Origin: Parastagonospora avenae f. sp. tritici 18332-5
Lineage: Eukaryota > Ascomycota > Dothideomycetes > Pleosporales > Phaeosphaeriaceae
Length of the DNA stretch: 64,000 bases
Reading direction: 5' to 3'
Assembly: GCA_022559985.1 (NCBI GenBank)
Contig: JAFJTR010000104.1
Span: 32,729 to 96,728 of the forward strand
Under the pieces are notes generated by a model that worked only from the letters and a program-made list of their open reading frames with translations, did no database searches and had not been told where the DNA came from. The number at the start of each line of letters is the position of its first letter. Position 1 is the first letter of the stretch. The position numbers were made by a program, and so were the translations under genes. This document shows positions 23,301 through 32,343 of this stretch, one piece after another.

Positions 23301-26300
23301 CTGAGTACGAGAACGACACGGTGTTGGAACAAAGACGTGTGGATCTCGTACACGCCGCGGCACATGTCCTTGAGAAGTGCAGTCTCCTGAAGTACGATAA
23401 GAAGACTGGTGCACTCCAGCCCACCGAGCTCGGAAGGATTGCTTCCCACTACTATATCTCGCACAACTCCATGGCGACATACAACCTGCATATCCAGCCA
23501 GGTATCAGCGCCATCGAACTCTTCCGCGTGTTCGCACTCAGCGAGGAGTTCAAGTTCATTCCTGTGCGACAAGACGAGAAGCTGGAGCTTGCGAAATTGC
23601 TCGGCAAGGTACCTATTCCCGTCAAGGAAGGCGTTGAAGAGGCACAAGCCAAAATCAATGTTCTGTTGCAAGCCTATATCTCGCGACTCAGGCTCGAAGG
23701 CCTGGCACTCATGGCCGATCTTGTGTACGTGACGCAGTCGGCAGGTCGTATCCTCCGTGCTATCTTCGAGATCTGCTTAAAGAAAGGCTGGTCGCAAGTC
23801 GCCAAGCTAGCACTTGACATGTGCAAAATGGCTGAAAAGCGTATGTGGCCAACAATGACACCTCTTCGGCAGTTCCCTACCTGTCCACGAGACATCGTGC
23901 AGAAGGCAGAGCGTATCGATGTCAACTGGTCAAGCTACTTTGGCTTGGACCCACCGAGCATGGGTGAGCTTCTTGGTATGCCAAAAGCTGGCAAGGTTGT
24001 CTGCCAGTTGGTTGAGAAGTTTCCTCGTCTTGAGATTGAGGCAACACCCCGTCCTGTAACGCGATCACTGCTGCGCCTGGAGTTACTCATCAGACCAAAT
24101 TTCGTCTGGGATGATGCGCTACATGGCACATCCGAGGCTTTCTGGATTCTTGTTGAGGATTGTGATGGTGAACAGATTCTGTTCCACGATCAATTCATTC
24201 TCCGTAAGGACTACGCACATGGCGACGTGGCTGAGCACCTGCTTGAGTTCACCGTGCCTATTGATGAGCCAATGCCGCCAAACTACTTCATCACTGTTCT
24301 CTCCGATCGATGGATGGCCTCTGAGACCAAGCTTGCTGTCTCTTTCCAGAAGCTGATCTTGCCAGCCAAGTTCCCAGCGCATACACCAGTGCTTGACCTG
24401 CAGCCTCTTCCGGTGTCGGCTCTGAAGAAGAAGGAGTACATGGGCCTGTACGAGAACATCGGTCGCTTCAACAAGGTTCAGACGCAAACCTTCAACTCGT
24501 TGTACACATCGGATGACAACGTCCTTGTTGGCGCGTCGGCAGGCATTGGCAAGACCTTGTGTGCCGAGTTCGCAATCCTTCGACACTGGTCGAGCAATAC
24601 CGAAGGCCGAATTGTCTATCTCGCACCATTCCAGGAGCTTGTGGACAACCAGTACAAGAACTGGAATGAGCGCCTGTCCAAACTTGGTGGGGGCAAAGAT
24701 GTGGTCAAGCTGAGTGGCGAGAACACATCAGACCTGCGCTTGCTCGAGAAGGGCGATCTGATTCTGGCGACTCCAGCCCAATGGGACTCCATTTCACGAC
24801 AATGGCAACGGAGAAAGAATGTACAGACAGTTGCTGTACTGATCGCGGATGAGCTGCACATGCTGGGCGGCTTCGGTGGCCATGTCTATGAGATTGTCGT
24901 CTCGCGTATGCAGGCCATGGCTGCTCAACTGGAGTCGAAGCTGCGCATCGTCGGTCTCAGTGTATCCTTGGCGAATGCACGCGACATTGGAGAGTGGATT
25001 GGTGCCAACAAGCATACCATCTACAACTTCAGCCCCGCGATCCGTGCCGTTCCTTTGGAGCTCAAGATCCAGTCCTTTACCATTCCACACTTCCCTTCGC
25101 TGATGATGGCCATGGCTCGCCCGACCTACTCCGCCATCACGCAACTTTCGCCCGACAAGCCAGCCATGGTATTCGCACCCAACAGGAAGCAGGCTCGTAA
25201 CTCCGCGGTCGACCTGTATGCTGCTTGCGTTGCAGATGATGACGAGGATCGCTTCCTCAACGTAGAGCTGGAAGAGATTCAGCCTATTCTTGAGAAAATC
25301 AACGAGCAGGCGCTCTCCAAATCCTTGTCCCATGGTATCGGCTACTTCCACGAAGCTCTGAACTCATTTGACAAGAAAGCTGTGCAGCATTTGTTCAAGG
25401 TCGGTGCCATTCAGGTGCTAATTGTTTCCCGCAATTCGTGCTGGGAGATTGACAACAGCGCACATCTTGTCATTGTGCAAGGTACCCAGTTCTACGAGGG
25501 CCGCGAGCACCGTTACGTCGACTACCCCATCAGCGAGATCCTGCAAATGTTCGGCAAGGCAGGCAGGGTCGGCCAAGACAAGTCAGCGAAGGGTGTTCTC
25601 ATGCTTCCTGCTGTCAAGCGCGAGTACTACAAGAAGTTCTTGAACGAGGCGCTGCCCATTGAGAGCTACCTCCATGACTACCTGCACGATGCCTTTGTTG
25701 CTGAGATCAGTTCGAAGACGATTGAGTCTACCCAAGAAGCCGTTGACTGGTCCACCTACACATACTTCTACCGCCGACTTCTCGCAAACCCGAGCTACTA
25801 CAACCTGCACGATACCTCTCACGAAGGTCTGAGCGCACATTTGTCTGAGCTTGTTGAGCAGACCTTGAAGGAGCTGGCCGATGCCAACCTCATCGAGCAT
25901 GACGAAGAGGAAGATGCGATCACACCTCTCAACCCTTGCATGATTGCAGCGTACTACAACATCTCGTTCATCACGATGCAGACGCTCATGATGTCGCTGA
26001 ACGGCCGGACCAGCCTCAAGGGTGTGCTTGAGATTATCACAGCCGCTACCGAGTTTGAGGACATCCAAATACGTCGACATGAAGACCACATTCTGCAACG
26101 TATCTACGACCGCGTCCCATACAAGATGCAGGAGGCAAATTTCGAGACCCCGCATTTCAAGGCGTTTGTGCTGCTACAGGCCCACTTCTCTCGCATGCAG
26201 CTTCCCATCGATTTAGCCAAGGACCAGGAGATTGTCATCCGAAAGGTTCTCACCATCCTCAGCGCAAGTGTCGATGTACTTTCCTCTGAAGCACACCTCA

Positions 26301-26944
26301 ACGCCATGTCCGCCATGGAACTGTCACAGATGGTTGTCCAAGCAATGTGGCAGAAAGACTCGCCGCTCAAGCAGATTCCCCACTTCGACAACGACACCAT
26401 CAAGGCTGCGCAGAAGTTCGAAATCAACGACGTCGACGACTTCATCAACGCCATGGATGAAGACGAGAACCCAGACTACAAGAAGCTCATCAAATCACTC
26501 GAGGTCGACCAGCGACAATTGGCCGACATCGCCAACTTCACAAACAACTACTACCCCAACATCGAGCTCGAGCACGAACTCGTCGACCCAGAGGACATTG
26601 CATCGAACTCGCCGGCTCAGCTGCGCGTCAAGGTCACGCGCAACATCGAGGAGGACGAGGAACTCAAGACGGAGGTCCACGCGCCGTTCTACCCTGCCGA
26701 CAAGACGGAGAGCTGGTGGTTGGTTGTCGGTGACCAGAAGGAGCACTCGCTATTGGCAATCAAGAAGGTCTCGATTGCGAGGAAGTTGGAGACGCTGTTG
26801 GAGTTCACGCTGGAGAAGCCGGGTAGCCATGAGTTGACGCTTTACCTTGTTAGCGACAGCTACTTGGGTGTGGATCAGGCGCCGACGTTCAAGGTGGAGG
26901 CGGCTGAGGGCATGGATGAGGATAGCGAGGAGGAAGAGGAGTAG
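20318..26944 (+). CDS. BRR2: Spliceosomal DExH helicase Brr2 (U5 snRNP 200 kDa)
   Basis: Ski2-like RNA helicase that unwinds U4/U6 to activate the spliceosome. One uninterrupted exon, 2208 aa, the normal length (yeast 2163). The N-terminal extension has a plug-like RPDEHTGDPESLAGRINIRD start and long acidic stretches (residues 200-270). Cassette 1: Walker A APTGSGKT at 555-562, DEIH at 668-671, SAT in GLSATLPN, LGRAGRPQYD motif VI, then a Sec63 unit. Cassette 2 is the degenerate one: ASAGIGKT at 1406-1413, DELH at 1511-1514, GLSVSLAN in place of SAT, FGKAGRVGQD, then a second Sec63 unit. In Brr2 only the first cassette unwinds RNA, and the altered motifs here agree. Ends in an acidic tail (EEEEE). 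Confidence 0.97.
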   Translation: MAQQNPNNLAQFKYAAMSNLVLQADRRFTTRRPDEHTGDPESLAGRINIRDMGGRTARDRAPTEQKKPKGPGIERGSLTEGGDVLDREQRKRKREDGAAFGASATVDFNIEGLTYKPRTPATRATFELITTIVSKSLGDVPVATTRSAADAVLEFLKDDSLKDFDKKKEVDDLLGTSMGAKEFNELVNLGKKISDYNTQDDDEEKDEVMGDDDGAENDDNQGVAVVFDEDEDDEEGAQTFEVRDADTSDEEDEAETAVEQIGGEDGNFGGMADTEEMVIQGDVAASTDRKGDGDQLIPAHEIDAFWLQRQIGQVYEDAHTQQEKTQDALNMLAGLDEDGEEKPLREIENDLMELFDYEHHELVAKLVLNRDRVVWVTRWRRAAEDKDERTAVEREMKAAGQQQILQELRARETGVKTEDGGQGKMKFNLKDISLPEIKDEDMTDAPRPDGVVGGLQPSSRLVNLDNIVFDQGNHLMTNPSVKLPQGSTRRQFKGYEEIHVPAPKAKRDPSERLMPTSELPDWATPGFGNSKSLNRIQTKCFPTAFNDDGNMLICAPTGSGKTNVAMLTMLREIGKHRNPATGEIALDDFKIIYIAPLKALVAEQVGNFGKRLEPYGIKVAELTGDRQLTKQQIAETQIIVTTPEKYDVITRKATDTSYINLVRLICIDEIHLLHDERGPVIESIVSRTLRRSEQTGDHVRIVGLSATLPNYRDVASFLRVDPDKGLFHFDGTFRPCPLKQEFIGVTDKKAIKQLKQMNDVCYTKVLEQVGEHRNQMLIFVHSRKETAKTAKYIRDKALEEESIGKILRSDAASREILREESEAVQNADLKDVMPYGFGIHHAGMSRADRTIVEDLFADGSIQVLVCTATLAWGVNLPAHTVIIKGTQIYSPEKGSWVELSPQDVLQMLGRAGRPQYDTYGEGIIITTQAEIQYYLSLLNQQLPIESQLVGKLADNLNAEIVLGNVRTRDEAVDWLGYTYLFVRMLRSPGLYRVGPEYENDTVLEQRRVDLVHAAAHVLEKCSLLKYDKKTGALQPTELGRIASHYYISHNSMATYNLHIQPGISAIELFRVFALSEEFKFIPVRQDEKLELAKLLGKVPIPVKEGVEEAQAKINVLLQAYISRLRLEGLALMADLVYVTQSAGRILRAIFEICLKKGWSQVAKLALDMCKMAEKRMWPTMTPLRQFPTCPRDIVQKAERIDVNWSSYFGLDPPSMGELLGMPKAGKVVCQLVEKFPRLEIEATPRPVTRSLLRLELLIRPNFVWDDALHGTSEAFWILVEDCDGEQILFHDQFILRKDYAHGDVAEHLLEFTVPIDEPMPPNYFITVLSDRWMASETKLAVSFQKLILPAKFPAHTPVLDLQPLPVSALKKKEYMGLYENIGRFNKVQTQTFNSLYTSDDNVLVGASAGIGKTLCAEFAILRHWSSNTEGRIVYLAPFQELVDNQYKNWNERLSKLGGGKDVVKLSGENTSDLRLLEKGDLILATPAQWDSISRQWQRRKNVQTVAVLIADELHMLGGFGGHVYEIVVSRMQAMAAQLESKLRIVGLSVSLANARDIGEWIGANKHTIYNFSPAIRAVPLELKIQSFTIPHFPSLMMAMARPTYSAITQLSPDKPAMVFAPNRKQARNSAVDLYAACVADDDEDRFLNVELEEIQPILEKINEQALSKSLSHGIGYFHEALNSFDKKAVQHLFKVGAIQVLIVSRNSCWEIDNSAHLVIVQGTQFYEGREHRYVDYPISEILQMFGKAGRVGQDKSAKGVLMLPAVKREYYKKFLNEALPIESYLHDYLHDAFVAEISSKTIESTQEAVDWSTYTYFYRRLLANPSYYNLHDTSHEGLSAHLSELVEQTLKELADANLIEHDEEEDAITPLNPCMIAAYYNISFITMQTLMMSLNGRTSLKGVLEIITAATEFEDIQIRRHEDHILQRIYDRVPYKMQEANFETPHFKAFVLLQAHFSRMQLPIDLAKDQEIVIRKVLTILSASVDVLSSEAHLNAMSAMELSQMVVQAMWQKDSPLKQIPHFDNDTIKAAQKFEINDVDDFINAMDEDENPDYKKLIKSLEVDQRQLADIANFTNNYYPNIELEHELVDPEDIASNSPAQLRVKVTRNIEEDEELKTEVHAPFYPADKTESWWLVVGDQKEHSLLAIKKVSIARKLETLLEFTLEKPGSHELTLYLVSDSYLGVDQAPTFKVEAAEGMDEDSEEEEE

Positions 26945-27063
26945 ATATGTAAGCGATAGGTATTGGCATTGGAAAAAGCCGGTTACATTTGGCGTTGACG
27001 TGCGACGTCTGGGATTTTTTGTATCATAAAGTTATGGCATTGCATTGAAGCATTTTACATCAA

Positions 27064-27902
27064 TCATGTTTCCAGTAACCAGGTGCCGCAACAGCCGGCT
27101 CTGAGCTGCTCTTCCCTCACCCCTCCCTCCATCTCCACCACAAACCCCTCCTTCCCAATCCACTCCTTAAGCCTCATCACCTTCGCCCGCACACTCCTCG
27201 TAACCCTCTTCGGCCCACCCTTAACCACCACCCTCCTCAACCCCGCCAAATCCCTCAGCTTGCACCTCGTCTGTAGCAAAAACGCCACGCGATCCCATCC
27301 CACCTCAAAAGCCCGGATCGCACGTCTCTGCGACGGCGTCAACTGCTTGACAATATGTAAATCCTGGTGCAGGTGACACATGTGGTGACCATGTTTGCGA
27401 TCGGGAGTAATTTCACCGCATGATAGCGCATCGCGGTTTCGGCGAAGATCTGGTGGCAGGTGCGCGAGAGGGAAAGACGTTCCTAGGCAAGGTCCGTGGT
27501 GTGGAGGGCGGGATTGTGCGTGTCCATGGCGAGCTCGTAGATGCGGTTGCGCAGTTTGGGAGGAAGGCGCAAGAGGCGGGATGATTGTTGGTTGCGGCGG
27601 GCACTAGTGTGGGAAGTTAGATTGGTGGAAGTGAGGGTGGATGATGGGTTGCGCACATAGCTAGTTTCTGCGTGTTGGGTGCCAGAGCCGGTGGAACGTT
27701 TTTGGCATGAGGCGCGATCAGGCGGGAGTGTGTCGATAGGTACTTGTTGATGGCTCGCTCGCGTCCTAGCTGGGACCAGGACATGGTTGAAGTGGTTGTT
27801 AGTGATATAGAAGAGACTGCTCTTATGAGGAATTGAGAAACTTTGCTCTGAAGGTCGTTTCGAATTCACTTTAGCAAGTAGTAGTTGGCTTTCAAGCTGC
27901 AC
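27064..27902 (-). pseudogene. F-box-like/2EXR-like family member, broken (copy 1)
   Basis: Belongs to the small-protein family that forms the array to 31.9 kb. The conserved start block is SSRLLRLPPKLRNRIYELAMD. The frame then meets TAG at 27480-27482, but the same frame continues with family sequence ERLSLSRTCHQIFAETAMRY. A shift of frame near 27375 is then needed to enter LTPSQRRAIRAFEVGWDRV and the C-terminal part (to 27064). No good splice sites explain either break. The TAG could come from CAG by one C-to-T change. It lies on the opposite strand to the other copies. A start near 27902 is arbitrary; the first 90 residues look non-coding. Confidence 0.5.
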
Positions 27903-28055
27903 TGTGGCGTTTGTCGCTCATCTCACTCGTGCACGAGTGCTGCCTTCACCTTGGGTTGTTAGCTCCTTGGTTGAGAAGACCAGGTGGGTAGTTGTCTGAC
28001 TCATGGTTTCCCTCCGCACCTTCCTACAAACCATCGATATATTGCCTGCTCCATC

Positions 28056-28755
28056 ATGGCCGAGACGTTCACTCAAGAGCCGCCCGATCTCATTCCCGGT
28101 CCCACTTCCATACCCATGTAAGTAGTCATTTACTATTCCCGCTTTGTTACGACTGGAGCTGACTGCAAACTATAGCCTCATCCGAAACCAACCTACTTCG
28201 CCACTGCTCCGACTCTCTGGGGAGATCCGTAATCGCATCTACGAGCTAGCCCTCGATCTGAGAAGTGGTCGAATTCTTCATGACGACCACAACGACTGGA
28301 ACCGTGAAACTCTCATGCACACCTGTTACCAAATCTAAGCCGAGACGACTCGCACGTATTCAAAACAAAAGCTCGAGCTGCTCGCCAAAAACGGTGTATC
28401 GTTTAGTCCTTCTGTGGACGTCACGACCACAGTCGTTAAATTCGCGCCATCACAAAGAAGCTGCATAAACAAGGTGTTCTTGACTGCGATCCAAGTCTAT
28501 CAGATTGCAAATGTTCGGGTGGTCATGGCATTCGGTTTGCAAAATGTGAAAACGATCACTATGAGGAATGACACTGGGGACTCACCAGACCATAACAAAC
28601 GCTTCTGGGCAGGGCTTCATTTAGACCAATGGGCTTGGAGTCGAGGAATCAACTGTGATGGGTACAAGAACGTAGACGGGGTATGCCATTTGGAGGAGGA
28701 CCCAAACACAGGCATTGTCGGATGTCGTGAATTTGACAGGAAGATGATACGATGA
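28056..28755 (+). pseudogene. F-box-like/2EXR-like family member with one nonsense codon (copy 2)
   Basis: Exon 1 is 28056-28117 (MAETFTQEPPDLIPGPTSIP), with a phase-2 intron 28118-28175, then ILIRNQPTSPLLRLSGEIRN and RIYELALDL. TAA at 28336-28338 interrupts HTCYQI*AETTRTY. In the intact neighbour this site is HQIYAETAHTY, so the stop replaces the conserved Tyr. The same frame then stays open for 138 more codons to the stop at 28753-28755, with family-like content. One substitution therefore separates this from a full-length gene of about 210 aa. Function of the family is unknown; its N-terminal LRLPxELRxxIY block resembles F-box and 2EXR starts. Confidence 0.55.
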
Positions 28756-29146
28756 AAATGGTAAAACAGCAGATGGGGTAACTAGAGTTCCAATTGCGCA
28801 CTGTCAGATCTAAGCATCCCTTTCGAGGGCTCACAAGCGTGCCTAAGGAACATTTTCCGTTGACAGGTGAGCACTTCTATAGCTGGTTTACGTCGAGTCT
28901 AGCTTCATCGCGTATGAATCAATTGGTACACACCTTTTCTTTTTGAAGTCATGTGTTATTCTTCGTCGCGATGTGATCTTAGCGCCACATTTCACTCTAC
29001 ACGCAAGCACGTGGTCCGTGATATCGAACAGGCAGATGTAATAGCGCGGCTCAAGCTCGGAAAGCATTATAAACAATCGTCCCAGGAGGTCTATTACAAG
29101 TACCTTCTCCTCAACTAACGATCACCCAACAAAAGCATCTATCATC

Positions 29147-29824
29147 ATGGAGGCTCTCAACTCGAAAGGTCCAGCAAAACTCACTGCAAGCGTCGAGTCC
29201 CTGGCAATGTAAGTCATTTCACAGCACTTCGATACCTTCATCGTTACTAAATTCTGCAACAGTTCCCAATCGAATCAAATGAACTCTCCGCTGCTCCGCC
29301 TACCAGCCGAACTCCGCAATCTCATCTACACCTTCACCCTCGATCTCGATATGGGAGTCTACCGCAATGCCAGCGACGAGGAACTCAAAATGATTCAGCC
29401 GCTGTGGGACTCACTCGACTTCGTTCGCACAAGCCATCAGATATACGCGGAGACTGCTCACACCTACTTCGATACCAAAATCCTACCCTTCCTCGTCCAC
29501 GACAGCATAACCCTTCCGGATGACGACATCGAGGTAATGAACACCATTCTTGCAAAGCTCACACGTCTGCAGAAGACCATGGTCACTCATGTCCATTTCG
29601 GTTCGTGCAAACTATACAAGAACCTTAGGAACATCGACCCTGCCTGCCCATTGCTAGATCTACCAAATCTGGCAGAGATTACGTATTGCAGACCCAACAT
29701 TAAGTGGAACGAGTTTTACCGCATTAACGGTGCTTTTTGTCAGCGGTGGAGATGCTGGGTGGGTAAGGGGGGCCTGCGGGTGGATATTTGCGAGCTGGAG
29801 CGACCGTCGTTGGAGTTGGCGTGA
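29147..29824 (+). CDS. F-box-like/2EXR-like small protein, intact copy (copy 3)
   Basis: The only fully open member of the array. Exons 29147-29208 and 29263-29824 give 207 aa. Exon 1 encodes MEALNSKGPAKLTASVESLA, followed by a phase-2 intron of 54 nt, then SNQMNSPLLRLPAELRNLIY and TFTLDLDMGV. Later blocks are LDFVRTSHQIYAETAHTYF, ILPFLVHDSI, LQKTMVTHVHFGS and WNEFYRINGAFCQRWRC. The protein is soluble with no signal peptide or membrane segment. Related proteins are very numerous in Dothideomycetes and generally lack an assigned function. The similarity of PLLRLPAELRNxIY to F-box/2EXR N-termini suggests, but does not prove, a role as a protein-interaction or ubiquitin-ligase adaptor. Confidence 0.8.
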
Positions 29825-30286
29825 GATGGGAAGCGGGCGGTGGAGTGGGTCGGAATGATCAAGCACTAGTTTCCCAGAGGAAGCAAGGAGCTTTCAAAGT
29901 TTACATTAGTGGGCCATGAATCGATAACACATGTTTATCCAGCGCTTCATAATCAGAAAAGAAAGTAATTTTGAGATTCACTTCATGTGTGTGGTCCGCG
30001 AGCTGTCCTGGTGTTGACAGATTGGCCCATTGTCGTCCATCACGTCATCTTCACTTTCCTTTCACGTATGGCGCTAAGCGCACGAGGGATAAACAAGAAT
30101 AATTTTGCGTTAAAACCTCCGTGCCTCTCACAACACTTTTTAATGGGGTCACATGTCCTGATTATTCACACATCTTGGCAGCGCAAGTCTACATAAGACC
30201 TTCTCCATATCCAAATCTTTCTCCTCGCGTTCTCCCACTCCAACAAACGCAACTCAACCACTACGCAAACCTAAAGTCTGGACACT

Positions 30287-30966
30287 ATGGTACTCTGAGG
30301 CCCTCCCGTACTCACGCCTGATGCTGAGTGTTTTGCAATGTACGTAGCTGTTGCAAAATCGAGTGCTTCACCTTACGCAACACTAACGAGTTTGACAGCA
30401 TGCAGGCGAACCAGCAAAACTCGCCGCTACTTCGCCTCCCAGCAGAGCTCCGTCAAATGGTCTACAAATTCGCCCTTGACATAAACTCCGTTACCGCTCC
30501 ACGTGTGAACCTCCGCAACGACGATCTCGAGCGCAGCCCAATAGATTTCTGTCGCGCATCACGTCAGCTGTTTGCAGAGACATCTAAAGACTACTCCGAC
30601 CAGAGGTTTATCATTTACTTCATGCAAACCCATGTGTACGGGGACGTCGCGGAGCTGGAGCGTCACATCACAAATCTCGGTCACGATCAGCCCCAGGTTT
30701 TTCGCCAGGTCATGTTCAACGGAACAGCGATGGTGCAGCTGTGGAGACGAATGGATGACAGCTGTCCGCTATTGCACTTTTCTAATCTTAGGATGATCTT
30801 GCCGAAGCTACAGGCGCGTGATGCGGATATGCGGAACATTGAGTGGATCCAATTCTACTCATTGGTGGGATTCGTGAGACGGAGACTCGGGCGCCCGGTT
30901 GAAGGCTTAGTTCACTCTGAATTTGAGGAGAGTGCAGCAAGCCATGAGAGCGGACAAGAATATTGA
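30287..30966 (+). CDS. F-box-like/2EXR-like small protein with stop in leader exon (copy 4)
   Basis: By analogy with copies 3 and 5, exon 1 is 30287-30339 and exon 2 is 30399-30966, joined by a phase-2 intron of 59 nt. Exon 1 has TGA as its fourth codon (30296-30298), just before GPPVLTPDAECFA, which matches KGPPKLTSNKECLE of copy 5. Exon 2 contains its own ATG at 30400 (MQANQQNSPLLRLPAELRQM), so a 188-aa protein can still be made from 30400 to 30966. It carries RASRQLFAETSKDYSD and WIQFYSLVGFVRRRLGR, aligning with copy 3. The gene may have lost its first exon as coding sequence while keeping the core. Confidence 0.55.
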
Positions 30967-31299
30967 AAAAGGCGAGCAGGACGTAACCAAAGCGCGGTAA
31001 AGAATCCATCTTGTAGACATAGCAGAATGATGATAATACTTTCACATGTATCAAAACTCCTTCGAGCATATGCTAGTACCACATATAATGAAATATAGTT
31101 GTGAAACTCAGCGATGAGAGTGAACCCACTGTAAGGAACATCACGTTTCACTGATCACCGTCATCGATTTTCGACTTCACCACCTCATCCTCACCTTCAT
31201 CGCCAAGTGAGACGCTAAGCTTTCAAGCATTTGAGTCTTCGAAGCCTCCTCGTTACAACGTCCGCTCACAACGCCACAAGAACTCAAGCACCCACCACC

Positions 31300-31919
31300 A
31301 TGGCGAAACACAAAGGGCCTCCGAAGCTCACATCCAACAAGGAGTGTCTTGAAATGTAGGTTATCCTTAATGTGTGAGATTATCTTTAAACACTAACGTT
31401 TACGGTAGTATGCAGCGCAACTTTCTCGAATCTCCGCTTCTCTGCCTGCCCACCGAACCGCGCTTCATGATCTACGATTTCGGGATGGACAGCTTTTCTG
31501 AGAACTGGCAACATGACGACTCCCTGGGCTGGGACAGATTGAGCATTTCTCGTGCCTCGCGCCAGCTGTTCGCGGAGACGGCTCACGATTACTTCAATCG
31601 CTAGCTCCTCCCTCTGTGTTGCGTGGAAGTACAAGATAATGATTTTGCTACTTTCAAGAACACAATGGCCATATTCACATCATCTCAACGGGGAATTATT
31701 GTCAGAATGGAGGTCACCTGTTCTCTCTTGAAGGCGTTGAGGCGGCACATGAAAAAACATTCCCTGCGACACCTGGTGCCTAGTCTGGACGAATTGTCTA
31801 CATTGGAGGACGAAAATCAAACGCGTGCAGACACCAATCGGCTGCAGGACATGATCCTATATATGGGATTGAGCAACGTCTGCTTCTTGGGTCCGCCAAG
31901 GGGCTCTAAGTATCTGTAG
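31300..31919 (+). pseudogene. F-box-like/2EXR-like family member with one nonsense codon (copy 5)
   Basis: Exon 1 is 31300-31355 (MAKHKGPPKLTSNKECLE), with a phase-2 intron 31356-31408, then IMQRNFLESPLLCLPTEPRF. The frame runs through SRASRQLFAETAHDYFNR to TAG at 31602-31604, then stays open in the same frame for 104 codons (LLPLCCVEVQDNDFATFKNT onward) to 31919. The intact copy reads ILPFLVHDS at this point, so LLPLCC is its continuation. CAG-to-TAG would explain the stop. The part after the stop has diverged more than in other copies and may be shortened. Confidence 0.5.
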
Positions 31920-32343
31920 CTTGAGATCACTGAGCTCTGGCAATTGTTGAAGGACGGACCGCGAAGGACCCAAGCCATCGACAAGGGTCAGCTGCTCAGC
32001 CGTTCAAAACAAGCGGCATATCGAAAACAGCACTAGAAGCGGAGTGGCACAGCAAAGCAGCCTTCACGTCTGTTCCTCACCATCGCACACGACCCTTGTT
32101 CGCCACTGCCTCGAGTGCCGCCCAGTACAAGTGACCGCACAAAAGTCTAGCGCACCGATTGAGAGCGAAATCTTCGGTTCTTGTAGCTCGTTTGCAGCCA
32201 TCTAGGGCGGATCTGCGGTCGCTTTGAAGGGGAACAGAACCTTGCATATAGAGCAGAAATGAGAAACCTTATCGTACGAATTGTGCCCTGACTTCCTTCC
32301 CAAAAATCCCATATCAAGAACCAAGGGAAACCGTCCCAGGTTA
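31920..32343. other. Intergenic region
   Basis: Lies between array copy 5 and the end of the S33 peptidase gene. No gene, repeat or RNA recognised. Confidence 0.4.

Noticed and set aside
27064..31919. Programmed stop readthrough as the main explanation for the tandem array
   Set aside because: The stops differ in type and position between copies and one copy also has a frame shift, so ordinary decay is simpler. Kept only as a secondary idea.
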